64,000 bases of DNA from Astropecten irregularis. Lineage: Eukaryota > Echinodermata > Asteroidea > Paxillosida > Astropectinidae. The first letter of the stretch is position 1, and every line of letters starts with the position of its first letter. The DNA lies in the NCBI GenBank assembly GCA_963971285.1, contig OZ020244.1, positions 15,810,001-15,874,000 of the forward strand. Direction: 5' to 3'. A program made the position numbers and the translations under genes. The notes under the pieces were generated by a model, which worked only from the letters and a program-made list of their open reading frames with translations, did not search any database and was not told the origin of the DNA. Shown here piece by piece: positions 38,936-52,200 of this stretch.

Positions 38936-39546
38936 TGCTATTGGAAATAGTTAAAGTGCCCGAAGTCAATGAGTTTTATTAAATCAATTTCAATATCTTT
39001 ACAATTAACGGCACTGTATATCGGTTGATACTAGATGAATGAAAAGTTTTATGAATTATAGATCTACAATTAAAATCTTTGAGGCACAAACTATTATATA
39101 ATCTCAGTTAAGTGGCATACGTGAAATTTTCAAAAAATAAAATGGTACTAATGAAGCCATTTTCCATTTGAATAAATTATAATAAATCTAATTAAGCTGT
39201 CACTCAAATTAAGTGCATGCATAAAAATATAACACGTTTAATTGCACATTAAAATAATCATATATCGATAAGCCATATACTGTCTACCATTGCCAACAAT
39301 GCATTTCATCTACTTAGTAAATGATCATTCAACAATTAAAAACAAAACATGCTTTGAAATTATATCTTTTAATTAATTGATAAAAATAGTCATTTTAAGT
39401 TCATTAGGGACGAAGTGTCCATTATTTCATCAAAGGCAAAATTATAATGTATATTATAATAGATGTATTTCCTATTCACTGTTTATAACTTTTAAGTTTA
39501 TTCAAATTAGTACATGCTATCTAAATACATGTATGATTCTCATTAA

Positions 39547-39920
39547 AGGTAATACATATCATACTTTGGTTTTTGTCAAAGAAATGCAAATTCATGGGCA
39601 AAAATATCAAGAACGATACAGTAACAGTCATCTGTGAAATTCCCAGTTCCATACGGTGCCCACTTCTTGAGAAAACAGTGAACAACTCCCAAGGTATTTT
39701 TCAGTAAATCTCTTCACACAGGATTTTTGATCTTTCGAAGATCAAAATTGTTTTTTGTCAATTTGTTTTACTCTTTTCTGGATAAATACAGCAATATTTT
39801 AGGCAGAAAAATTGTAACGGTATGTTTATACAATCACAAAACAATCTTCATACCTTGTAAGTTACAGGTAAATCTGTGGAGATTTCTGTTTCGGTATGTT
39901 ACCAAAGTATGATAGTACCT
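39547..39920. mobile_element. TTAA-type MITE, complete
   Basis: 374 bp, AGGTAATACATATCATACTT ... ACCAAAGTATGATAGTACCT, flanked by TTAA at 39543-39546 and 39921-39924. TTAA target sites are used by Kolobok and piggyBac transposons. Confidence 0.85.
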
Positions 39921-40520
39921 TTAAAATATGGCATGTATTGTTTAATACACACAATTAAATTCGGCATAAAAATCTGTGTCTAAACACAATGCCCACAAAG
40001 GCTTTCTTCAAAAGAAAATAAACAAAACTAATTAGCAGCAAGCATATATATAGATATAATAATGTCGACATTTTAAAAATAATTTCATTCAATATGGCAC
40101 CAAACATGTAATTATAAAGTTAAAATATTGTTATACTTATAAACAATCAACGAAAGTGAGTTTTAAAATGTGTCCAAGAAATGCCAGAAATAATTTCAAC
40201 ATCGGAGGCCAAAGTTGGTGGGAAAATGCACTACTTGTTTCTGTCATTTTTGTTTTACTTGATTATTTAAAAAGCTTTTTTCAATTCCTAAAATTCAAAA
40301 TCTTGCAATTTTGTGTAATTTATATTTCAGGTAATTATTTTGGCTGATGAGCAGTTTACACTGGTTTATTACTTTTCTTGCAAATTTTCTTATGAGATGT
40401 CATACAAAATAAAATACAATCCATTTAAAAAAATTTGCCTTTGAGATTTAACAAAATCATTTAAATGCTATTTCTCACAGACTGGGTGGGTGGCTGTGGG
40501 GGAGGGTACCGGTGGGGTTA

Positions 40521-41026
40521 GGGGCCGTCCATAAAGTACGTACGCACGAAGGGGGGGAGGGGGGGTTGTTACCGATGCGTACGGCATGCGTACAGGGGGG
40601 GAGGGGGGGTTCAGGCCAATGCGTACCGTACGCAAACGAAAAATTTGCATAGCATTATCTCGCGAAAAGAGAGGTAAAAAACGTGAAAAAAGCACCGGGA
40701 TTGTTTAGATTTTTCCTTTTTTTTCTTATTCAGCATGATAAAAAATAGTAAAATCAATCTTTAAATGTATAAAAACCTGTTAAACTTTAGTCATTCATGT
40801 CAGAATTTGAAAGTGACGTCCCAATAACGGTACCGGCCCAGATTACTGTGACATTTTAATGATGCTAAAGGAAGGGACCACGAGAAGTGAAAAGCCTAAT
40901 GTGGAATGCGTATGCGTACAGGGGGGAAAGGGGGGGTTGGGACCAATGCGTACGCCATGCGTACAGAGGGGGAGGGGGGGTAAAAAAAGTCGGCATTTCG
41001 TGCGTACGTACTTTATGGACGGCCCC
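40521..41026. mobile_element. Harbinger-like MITE, TTA duplication
   Basis: 506 bp, GGGGCCGTCCATAAAGTACG ... CGTACTTTATGGACGGCCCC, TTA at 40518-40520 and 41027-41029. Contains ATGCGTAC words and G-rich runs repeated on both sides. Confidence 0.85.
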
Positions 41027-41029
41027 TTA

Positions 41030-43192
41030 GGCTCTTGTCCTTGAGCAAGACGCTTTGCGACTGTTTGCGTCTCTACACCCATGAGTAAATGGAGTACCTG
41101 TGAGGGTAAATAATAGGCTATTGTGTTGGATGCGCCTATTTGCATAGTGATAAATAACAACCGAACCTGTATAACTTCCAGGGGGTAGACTTGACTCAAG
41201 TCAGACTTTAGTGCTTCTTTAAATTCATTTATGGAATAGCCTGTTATTGGGCGCCCTCACTTGGCAGTAATGTGCCAATCAGTTCTGTTCAAATTGATTT
41301 CAAAAGAGCTTGGGGATTAGAAGGGCCCGACGTTTCAATCCTTAGCAGGGTCTTTCTTGAAAGCTAAATGAGAAAGCCTTTGAGAAAGATCCTGCTAGGA
41401 TCGAAAATTCTGGCCCTCCTTACTTCAAGCATTTTGTATACTTCAGGTCATTATTTTGGTTGATGAGAAGTTTGCAGCAGTTTATTACTTGTATTATTTC
41501 AGAAGAGATGAAATATGTACAAGCAAGAATTTGTCAGATACGAAATGTAATTAATTTCTGTCACTTATGAAATTAATGCATTTCTGTCAGTTATGGAATG
41601 TAATGTATCAAAAAGACGCGTGGTTTCTTATAATCATTATGACGAATATATTGTACATTCATATTGTACAGCTGTTTTTTACTGTGCAAACAATTTGAAC
41701 CTATGGAAATTACAAGTCATTTTAATTAATACTGAACACCCTGAAAAATTAAAAATGGAAAAAAAAAACCATGTCAATTGGTAATGAATTCCCAAAAAAT
41801 GTTGACACAAATTATTAAGATATTTGGAAATTCATTTATCGGTAGGAATATTGCACACTGTAACTATTAGCCTGCTTTTCTTGTATCTTTTTCTTGATCG
41901 TTGCTTCTGATCAAAAAAGAGGCCAATTTCACGGCCCTGCTTAGCACAAAAATGTTTTAACCATGAAATTTCTGTCTAAAATGAAAACAGGATTAACAAC
42001 CAAATTTGCAGGTAAGGGAAAAAGGTGATCAAAGTCACGCAAATTGATTTTTGATGATGTTACTTTTTGGAATGTTTCTCTGGTGGAACAATTCAAAACA
42101 AAAATAGGTGGCAGTTTACAAAGATTTAGGCGGGTCACACCCTTATATTTATGGAATTAAAAAATATTCTTTGAAAGAAAACAAAAAAGAATAATGCAAC
42201 ACTATATAAGCCTATGAAATACTGCAGATGTACTGCATGGCGTTGGCCAACAACCAAATTTCCAGGTAAGGGAAAAAGGTGATCAAAGTCACACAAATTT
42301 ACATGTGTTGTGTCATGTTTACTGACCATGAATATCAAGTGAAATTTTAATGGTGGATTGTTTTATTGAGCAAGACAATTTGTGCTGAGCATTTTTTGTG
42401 TGCTTACAACATTTTTGTGCTTTGCAAGCAGCTGTGGGCTGTATACTCCCCAGGGAGCAGAGATTGTTTTCACGGGAATGTAAATGGGCACAATGAACAG
42501 GGGTAATAATAGTGTAAAGCGTTGTGATACCATAGATATCGAAAGAATAAATAACAAGATGGGAAACGCGTATCAGACGCGCATTCAGTGTGGGGGCTGC
42601 CATTAGTCACGTGAATGAGGCTAAACATTTTTTAAATGTGTGTAAAGTTCCAATGGCTATTCAAGTCTGAATGGGAATTGGCAACTTAATATGGATATAA
42701 AGACATTAGCCCTTTTACTCTGCTAATTTGATGTTGTTTAATCCATTTTGTGACCATTGCGCGTCGCCTCACGTGACCTTTTTGCTTGTCCATTTGCAGC
42801 AAAGAAGTTTTCTGCACAAGTTATGTCAGGAGCGCATGCGCTTCCCATCTAGTGTTTTATTCTTCCGATATCTATGTGTGATACCCTTCTTGTGTGTATT
42901 AAAGAACGATCTATAAATGCCAAAATTATAAAATTATTATTTAACCTTTCTTGGGCTCCATAGCATCATATGTGGCCCAATTTCATGAAATTTCATTTCA
43001 TGGGCCTCCTCAAATGGTGGTAGCCATATAAGTCCAAAGCCTAGCCTCAAGCCTGGTTTCGTAAAGGCTGCCCATATACTCCATCTTTGAATCGAAGACC
43101 AATTACAAAATTAATGTGAATTTTAGCCTACAGTCTGGTCTGGCTCCTAACCCCCACTGGTGGCCTTCTTGTGTGTCCGTGCTTTGCTCCGT
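41030..43192. other. 3' flank of gene B, no gene seen
   Basis: SINE fragments at 41031-41115 and 42420-42530; a 49-bp stretch with AGGTAAGGGAAAAAGGTGAT occurs twice (about 41998 and 42251) inside a degenerate family-B-like MITE starting near 41922. Confidence 0.5.
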
Positions 43193-43275
43193 CTAGCAAG
43201 CCTCACTGCGCCACTCAGGATCTTGCTGCTCAGTCACTCTGCTCACTGTCATTTCAAATGTCTCTTTTGGATCAT
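43193..43275 (-). CDS. MOV10: gene B last exon (stop codon)
   Basis: Acceptor ATATTTTTACAG|AT, then [24 protein letters not shown] and TAG at 43195-43193. It matches gene A exon 20 in phase and ends in the same DPEW signature. It is separated from the preceding exon by element 2. A possible AATAAA (minus strand) lies at 42856-42861. Confidence 0.85.
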
Positions 43276-46200
43276 CTGTAAAAATATCAAATTTCATCAT
43301 ATTTCTTTTAATTAACAATTGGAATTTTCATGAAAGGTAGTATCATACTTTGGTAGCATACCAAAACAGAAATCTTCACAGATTTATCATATACCTATAA
43401 CTTTACAGGGTATACAGATGGTGCTGGTAGAAACATACCATTACAATTGTTCTGCCTGAAATGCTGCATTTACCCAGAAAAGCGTAAAACCAATGACCAA
43501 AAACAATTTTGATCTTTTAAAGATAACAAATAACAGTGAAGACATTTTCTTTTTAAATACTGTGAGCGTTTTTCACTGTTTTCTCAAAAAGTGGGCACCG
43601 TATGGGACTGAAATTTTCACAGATGACTGTTACTGTATCTTCCTTGATATTTTTACCCATGAATCTGCTTTTTTTGACAAAAACCAAAGTATGATATTGT
43701 TGCGAACCTTGCCTCGACCGATTTCGGAACACCGAAGCACTAGCGCCCTCTAGAATTGTGTCCTTGCTGTACACGTGATCATTTCCCATTGATTATCTAT
43801 TATATGCTATTGACTACGTATTGACCAAGAACTTATCAGTGTAATTGCTAAGCTAAGCTATTTCTGGCCCTCGAGACTCTTGCAATGCCGCGTGACACGA
43901 TCGTCTGAGATTGCGCCATATCTTGCATATGCAATATGCCACAGAAGCTCATGCTGCGTCATGCATTATTCAGAGCCACAGCGAGCGATCACGCAAAGCC
44001 CCTCCCCCTAGCTCCACGACGAAAGTGCTCTCTGGGACTTGTACTATTTTGCTCACATTTCTCTCGGAGTTCACCACTTCGCTCCCGAAGTGGTTGGCCT
44101 TGTAGGCTCCGATAGGCGACCGCCTACAGTCACCGTGACTGACCCGCTAAGTTCCCCAGTGCACTCTCGTTGACCACCCTTGATGCCGCATGCCTGCACG
44201 CAAGCCCCTGCAATGCTTTGTACACAGAGCCAGATTATGTGTACATCGAATGCTACTTGTCTCCTGAACACGCCCCGTATACCTAGTTGTCAATCAGAGC
44301 TTCTAGCGCGAAGTTGTGCCAAATAAGGAGATAGAAGTTGTTGTGTAACATGCTTTTGCACCTGTCCCGCCATCCTTTGCACACTGTCTATACATGCTTA
44401 TGCATACGTTTGCACACATCCCGCCATGCTTTCGCAAACGTCCCACCATGCTCTTGCAAACGTTCCTACCGCCTTAGGCTATGGATACTTCACCTTGCTG
44501 CTTTCCCATTGGCTAAGGTGTATATTCTTCCTTATGTTTTATTCATTCTTAGGCCCAGGATTCTCGATATAAGTCGAGCTGATCCTAAGATTCGATGTTC
44601 ATTCGCTGATGAGCACCGGTTCCGATCAAAGCTAGCAATACCCGTACCGTACGTTATTCCAATAGAGCAGTGCCTCGTCGTGTCTATTGGTCTACAAGCA
44701 ATGCTGTGTTGTGCCTCCGATCGTAAGCATTGACTTGCATGTTGTAAAGTATACCCCCGTATACTTCCCTGCGTTCTGGGTTATTGGTATCCCCGTACCA
44801 TGCCACGTACGTACCACGTGTACCCGAATGGTGTATGTGCGGCTATCATGAGATGCGTGACCTTGGGTTAGCTATGCTGAGATTTACCGGCTCTCCAGTG
44901 TAAACTGATAAAGGTTTCACCGTATACAATCCCGTATACTCTGTCCATGTGCTTATTATGTCATGTTCTGTGGTTACAGATAGAGAATGTTAATAAACCA
45001 ACTCAGTCATATTTTGTCACGAAGTTACTGTCTTCCGTATTACATATATTATTTGCGTGTCTGTAGTTGAGTCAAACCTCAATGGTTAGGTACGCAACAT
45101 TGGTGGCAGCGGTGGGATGCGGACTTGAACACTTCATCGTGACAACTTTCATAAGTTATATGAACAATGAACACTGTGCTGAGACACCATCCCAGTATAA
45201 GGGTTGGCATAACTGTAACTGTTAGAGCTCTACGGCACCTCCACGCTAGACCGCACTATACGTGTATAGCATATGAACTATAGCTACTGTGTATAAACTC
45301 TGCTTATCACCATGCCGAAAAAGAGCAGCCGTAAGTCACGTAGACTGAATGCAGCCAGTGAAGGCGACCTTGAGCTGTCATTCGATATGTTGTCGATGGG
45401 TGGCGATGACAAGCAACAGCTGGACTCCCTAAGGGAAGAACTGAAGCTGGCAGAAAAACGTGCCCTGGAGGCAGAGCAGAGAATCCATGAACTACAGCAA
45501 TCGAGTGCGCCCTCTTTGCCAGAATCGTCCCACCATGACAACACGCCAGATGAGCTTTGCTCCATAGCCGAAGAAAAGCCTGTCACACCATCCCCTGCCC
45601 CCGTGCCATCGCCGACCAGATCAAGACGGTCCTTTGACGTGCCTCTTCCAAGACAGGGAGAATTTGATGGGACAAGAGCATGGGAGGGGTTCATCCAACC
45701 TTTCCTAAGTCTCGCACAGGCTTGCGATTGGTCACCTGAGGAGAAAAAGTTCCGACTAGTCAGCAGTTTGAAAGGCAAGGCTGCAGAGTTTGCCTTTGAA
45801 CAACTTGATCCCTCCATCGTCAAGAACTTTGACACTCTAATAGAGGCCCTTGAAAGCCGATTTGCAGAACGCCGTACACAAAACACTTGGCTTGCCTTGC
45901 TGGAAAGCAGGAAATTCCAGCCCAAAGACAATCTGACCGAGTATGTGGCAGACATCCGCCGCCTAGTGATGCGGGGCTATCCGACAGCAGATGTGACTAC
46001 CAGGGAGAGCATCGCCCTGAGGCACTTCCTCCGGGGACTCCCCGACCAGCAGACCGTGGTTGCCATAGGGATGACCAACCCAAAGACGCTGGAAGAAGCA
46101 AGAACCGCAGTTGAAAACTTCCTGAGTTTGCGGGAGAACGTTGCTCCCGGAAAATCCTCCTCACTTCGCGTCCACACGGTGCAAGCTGCCGAAGAGAACC

Positions 46201-49200
46201 CGTCAACAGCCCCTAAGCCCCCGGCTCAACCTGCTGCGTCCTATGTCACACCAGATGAACTCAAAAGTTTCACGGAGAAGCTGGACCGTCGCCTCACGGG
46301 CATGGTCCGGCTCATCAACGACAAGGCAGCCGGTAAGGGCAACAAAACCCCCGCTGGCAAACGCAAGATGGAAGACGTGACCTGTTATAACTGCAGAGAA
46401 ACAGGCCACTACGCGAGCAGTTGCCCCCAACCAGCCGCGAGAAAGGAACCAGTCGCCGTGCCGCCACCCCAGCAGGCGGAAAACTAAGAGGGACCGTGCC
46501 GTCCGGCCTGGCATCGGTCCACCCTCACGAACAAACCGTTATACGTATCGGCAGGCAGCCTTTCAAAGGCATGTCTGCATTTCTTCAAGTGAACACTTGT
46601 GGCATTAATGCCGAACTTTTAGTTGACACCGGGGCAGCAGTCACAATCTTCTCCTCCGCATTTTTCAGCCAGATACCCGCTGAAAGACGCCCTGAACTTA
46701 AGCCCCCGTGTGAACGCACAAAACTCGAGACAGCGAACAATGAACTTATCGAGGTTGAAGGTTTGTCCACCTTCTGTATCAACATCGGTGTTCATCAATT
46801 CCAGTGGGAAGCGTATGTAGCCCCCATCAAGGATGAGGGTATCCTTGGTTACGACTTTCTGTATTTCTACGACTGCATACTCCAGACACGACGTGGCATA
46901 CAGATTGCCGGCACTTGGCATGAGTGGACAATCAAAGGCGAACCATCTGAGCCGCGTGTGTTGAAAATCGGCTTGAAGGAAGACACCATAGTCCCAGCAT
47001 GCAGTGAGTGGATAACAGAGGGCGTGGCAGATCTTTGTAACATCAGTTGGAACTGTGCCGTAGTAGAACCTGCTGCGGACAGAGACTTTGACCAGAACAT
47101 AGTGGTCGGCAGTTCCCTTATCGACCCCAGCCGCAAAGACATGGACATACCTGTCCGACTGATGAACACTTCGCCAGAAAACATCGAACTCCGGGCTGGT
47201 ACCACCATTGGGTACTTGCACGAGATCGATGCAGTTGAGCTCATAGACGAATGCGAGAATGGTGAAGCAGATCGTCTCTGCCGAACACTAAATGTGTGCA
47301 GGGTGCACGCAGGCAAAACGTCGCCAACAGTTCCTACTTCTACCGCCGTCCCGAAATCCTGCCGTACTCGCGAGAAATTGCCCGAAAACCTTGAGAAACT
47401 CTATGAAAGGAGTTGTGCAGAACTTTCCCCACAGCAACAGCAGTCATTGGCTGAACTGCTGACGAAACACCAGAACACTTTCGCAAAGAACGCAGAGGAC
47501 ATGGGACGCACTTCAATTGTGCAGCACCATATTGACACTGGTGACGCACGGCCCATACGCCAGCCCCCCAGACGACCCCCGAGAGCGTTCCATGGCGAGG
47601 AGGAGAAAGCCATCGACGCTCAACTTAAAGCTGGTGTGATCCGAGAGTCAACATCTCCCTGGGCATCACCGATGGTATTCGTGCGCAAGAAAGATGGAAC
47701 AACCCGCCCTTGCATTGACTACCGTAAACTGAACAATGTCACTCGCCGTGATGCGTATCCATTACCGCGGGTTGACGACTGCTTAGATTGCCTCAGTGGA
47801 GCCAAGATCTTCAGCACACTTGATCTTCAGTCAGGCTATTGGCAGATTGAGATGAATGAGAAGGACCGCCCCAAGACCGCATTCGTAACCCGCAGCGGCT
47901 TGTACGAGTACGTCACCATGCCCTTCGGACTTTGCAATGCGCCGAGCACATTCGAGCGTTGCATGGAACTTGTGCTTAAAGGTTTGCAGTGGAAAACCTT
48001 GCTGATATATCTTGATGACGTCATCATTTTGTCTTCCACATTCCAAGAACACATACAGCGACTTGACGACGTCTTACAACGGCTAGGAAATGCTGGACTC
48101 AAACTAAAGCCAAGCAAATGTGAGCTTTTCCATGAAGAAGTTCTCTTTCTTGGTCACCTCATCACCCAGGATGGTGTCAAGCCTGACCCGAGCAAAGTTT
48201 CAGCCGTGCAGAACTGGCCAGTACCTCAGACCGTCACTGAGGTTCGCTCGTTTCTTGGATTGTGTTCCTATTATCGTCGCTTCATAGAAAGATTTTCGAC
48301 GATAGCTAGTCCCTTAAATCGTCTGCTTGAGGCCGGGCAGATATTTAAGTGGACCCCTGACTGTCAAACCGCGTTTGAAACACTAAGATCGGCATTGACA
48401 GGAGATGAAGTCATGTCATATCCTAACAATGATGGTCTCTTCATAATTGACACTGACGCGTCTGATACCGGTATTGGTGCGACTCTTTCACAACTTCAGT
48501 GGTGTGAACGAACACAACGACATGAAGAGAGACCAATAGCATACGCGAGCCGATCCATGACGAAAACACAACGCCGATATTGTACAACACGACGAGAACT
48601 CCTCGCTATAGTGACCTTTGTACAATACTTCAGGCACTACTTGCTCGGCAGGCAGTTCCTGATTCGTACCGACCATAGCGCCCTGAGATGGATAATGACA
48701 TTTCGAGATCCAATTGACCAAATGGCTCGATGGCTCGAGATCATGGCCCAGTTTGACTTTAAGATTGAACATCGTGCAGGAAAGAAACATGGCAACGCAG
48801 ATGCCCTCTCTAGGGTGCCATGTGATCCTGACGAGTGTCCGTGCTACGACGGTAGGACCATCCTCACTGAACTCCCCTGTGGTGGGTGTGACAAGTGTGT
48901 CGCCAAGAGTGAACTATGGTCCGATTTCAACAAAGTCGACAACGTGATCCCGCTAACAGCCAAACGAATTCGTGCCACCTCAGATGAGGTGGAACCCGCG
49001 TTGAACAATCCCGAAAATGTCATATCTTCAGACAAAGAAGATTTCCCCCGTGAACTGATATGCCCTGAGACATCTTCCGACAAACCAGAGAAGGTTTGTC
49101 CTCCCTCGCCGGCGACAGTCCTCGTACTGATGGCAACAGTGGTAACACTCTTACTTGGTGGTGTTTGCAACTTGGGTAATTGTATTTGGCGCTCGTGCAA

Positions 49201-52200
49201 TACAATAACCCGCGGCGTGTGGTTAGAGAACCACATCGGCCGTTCTGCAGACACAGCTAGCGCACCTTCAAGAGAAACTCCCGGACAAGCCGTGTCCAAC
49301 GCCTCGCCAGTGACCGTACAGCAGAGAGCTGAAGATTCAAGATGTGCAGTGAGCCTACCAGAGACAGATGATTTCAAATTCGACGGACCGAAACCAGAGA
49401 GTAATGACATGAACTGCAGCATGCCCTGCGCCCCTGCCAAGGGCGCCTTAGCCGGTTTTACCGGGCCGCATCCTGTGGAACCATCTCGCTATCCTCCGGA
49501 GCCCCCACGCCGAGACTGCGACTTGTTGAACGTTCAGGTGATCACCATGAACGACGCTGCCGGTTCCAATACTGGTCAACAACGTGACGCACCTTGGGTG
49601 AATGGCTACTCCTACGAAGAACTTGAAAAACTACAGAGAGATGATCCAGATATCGGTGTAGTAATGCGCTGGTTGGATAACTCCCTGGAACGACCAGACA
49701 GAGACTTAGCCGCCAGTCAGAGCCCAGCGACCAGAAAGCTTTGGTTGCTATGGCAACAACTTGTCCTTCGCAACGGTGTACTCTATAAACAGTGGGTAAC
49801 AACAGACAGAATCCAGTCCTACTTGCAGTTAATCGTTCCCAAAGAGTTAAGAGAAACTGTATTGCGAGCAACCCATGATGCTGTTACCTCCGCCCACCTT
49901 GGTGTCAAGAAAACCGTCCAGAAAACAAAGCGAAAGTTCTACTGGTATCGGCTGAAGGAGACAGTACGGGACTGGATCCGGAAATGTGCTAAGTGTGGCG
50001 CCCGTAAACGACCACACAAGACCCCCCGAGCGCCCCTTAAAGACTATAGAGTTGGAGCACCAATGGACAGAATGGTTACCGATGTCCTCGGTCCATTTCC
50101 AGTCAGTGACCAAGGCAACAAATACATCTTACTTGTTGGTGACCAGTTTTCCAAATGGATGGAAGCCTATGCAATCCCTGACCAGAAAGCAGAGACAATT
50201 GCCCACAAGATAGTCTACGATTTCATTTCGCGATTTGGTGCCCCACTTGATTTGCATTCTGACCAAGGCAGAAACTACGAGTCGAACTTATTGCATTCGG
50301 TTTGTGAACTGCTGCAAATTCACAAGACAAGAACAACGCCATATCATCCGTCCGCCAACGGTCAAGCTGAAAAGTTTAACCAAGTTCTGGTTAATATGAT
50401 TCCGCTTACGTTGACGACAACCAGAAGAACTGGGATGCCCATTTGCCCCTTCTAACTTCAGCATATAGGAGTTGCCAGCACGAGACGACTGGATACTCCC
50501 CAAATATGCTAATGTTGGGTCGTGAGACATACGCCCCAATTGACCTTGTGTTTGGTAGTCCACCGGAAGAACAACCCCCGACTGAGTGTGAGTACGTCAT
50601 CGCCCTAAAGGAGAGAATGACTCGAGTGCACCAGATAGTTCGTGAGCACATCTGTCAAGCCAGTCAGCGTCAAAAACGGGACTACGACACCCGACTTTCA
50701 TATCACAACTATGCCGTTGGTGATCTTGTGTACGCGATGGACAGTGCTAGAGTGCCAGGTCTTTCCCCTAAACTGAACAAAGCCAAATGGAAGGGACCCT
50801 GTATCATTCAGCGCAAACTGAGTGATCTGCTGTTTGAGATTCGTTCGAGTCAGCGAGGAAAATCAAAAGTCCTCCATCACGATCGACTGAAACGGTACCG
50901 CAGCGATGATGTTCCCCCGTGGAGGAGGACCATGCAAGAAACTTTGCTGAGGAAAGCTGCTCCGTCCCAGGAACCGCCCATCCCAACTACCCCCGAGGCG
51001 CAGACCCACAGTTCACCCGTCCCAACAGCTGGTGGTCATACACCGAGCACTACACCGAGCACTACACCGAACACTGCACCGAGCACTGCAGTGACAGCCC
51101 CCTCTCCACCCAGTACTGAAGCCCCACCGACTTCCAGTAATCGGAGAAGTTCCCGCACCAGACGGCGACCAGGAAGACTGACTGATTTCTCCACGTGAAC
51201 TATCCGTTCCGCGTCCGCCACACTGGACAATCATTCACATGTGGTGCTTCAGGATATACGCGTTATATTCCTAATATTCTTCTTTCATTTTTCTAGACCA
51301 TAGTCTTAGATTTAGTATTCGTAGTGCGTAGCCCAAAATGTGATAATTGACTCGACCATTCGCCCATCCAGTTTGAACCTCATGAACTCTAGAATTTGCT
51401 GATGTTTCCGTAAAATGATGATCAACAGTGAACTGTTGCCCGCGTTACTTCTTCTGTTGAACTTTAATTGAACTCTTATTGAACTTTAATCTGATATTGT
51501 GTATTTTTGCTCTCCGTGTACGACGAGGACGTCGTATATTCTAGGGGGGGATAGTGTTGCGAACCTTGCCTCGACCGATTTCGGAACACCGAAGCACTAG
51601 CGCCCTCTAGAATTGTGTCCTTGCTGTACACGTGATCATTTCCCATTGATTATCTATTATATGCTATTGACTACGTATTGACCAAGAACTTATCAGTGTA
51701 ATTGCTAAGCTAAGCTATTTCTGGCCCTCGAGACTCTTGCAATGCCGCGTGACACGATCGTCTGAGATTGCGCCATATCTTGCATATGCAATATGCCACA
51801 GAAGCTCATGCTGCGTCATGCATTATTCAGAGCCACAGCGAGCGATCACGCAAAGCCCCTCCCCCTAGCTCCACGACGAAAGTGCTCTCTGGGACTTGTA
51901 CTATTTTGCTCACATTTCTCTCGGAGTTCACCACTTCGCTCCCGAAGTGGTTGGCCTTGTAGGCTCCGATAGGCGACCGCCTACAGTCACCGTGACTGAC
52001 CCGCTAAGTTCCCCAGTGCACTCTCGTTGACCACCCTTGATGCCGCATGCCTGCACGCAAGCCCCTGCAATGCTTTGTACACAGAGCCAGATTATGTGTA
52101 CATCGAATGCTACTTGTCTCCTGAACACGCCCCGTATACCTAGTTGTCAATCAGAGCTTCTAGCGCGAAGTTGTGCCAAATAAGGAGATAGAAGTTGTTG

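Noticed and set aside
51199..51554. env-like third gene in the Ty3 elements
   Set aside because: Only about 340 bp lie between the pol stop and the purine tract, with no frame carrying a signal peptide or membrane anchor.
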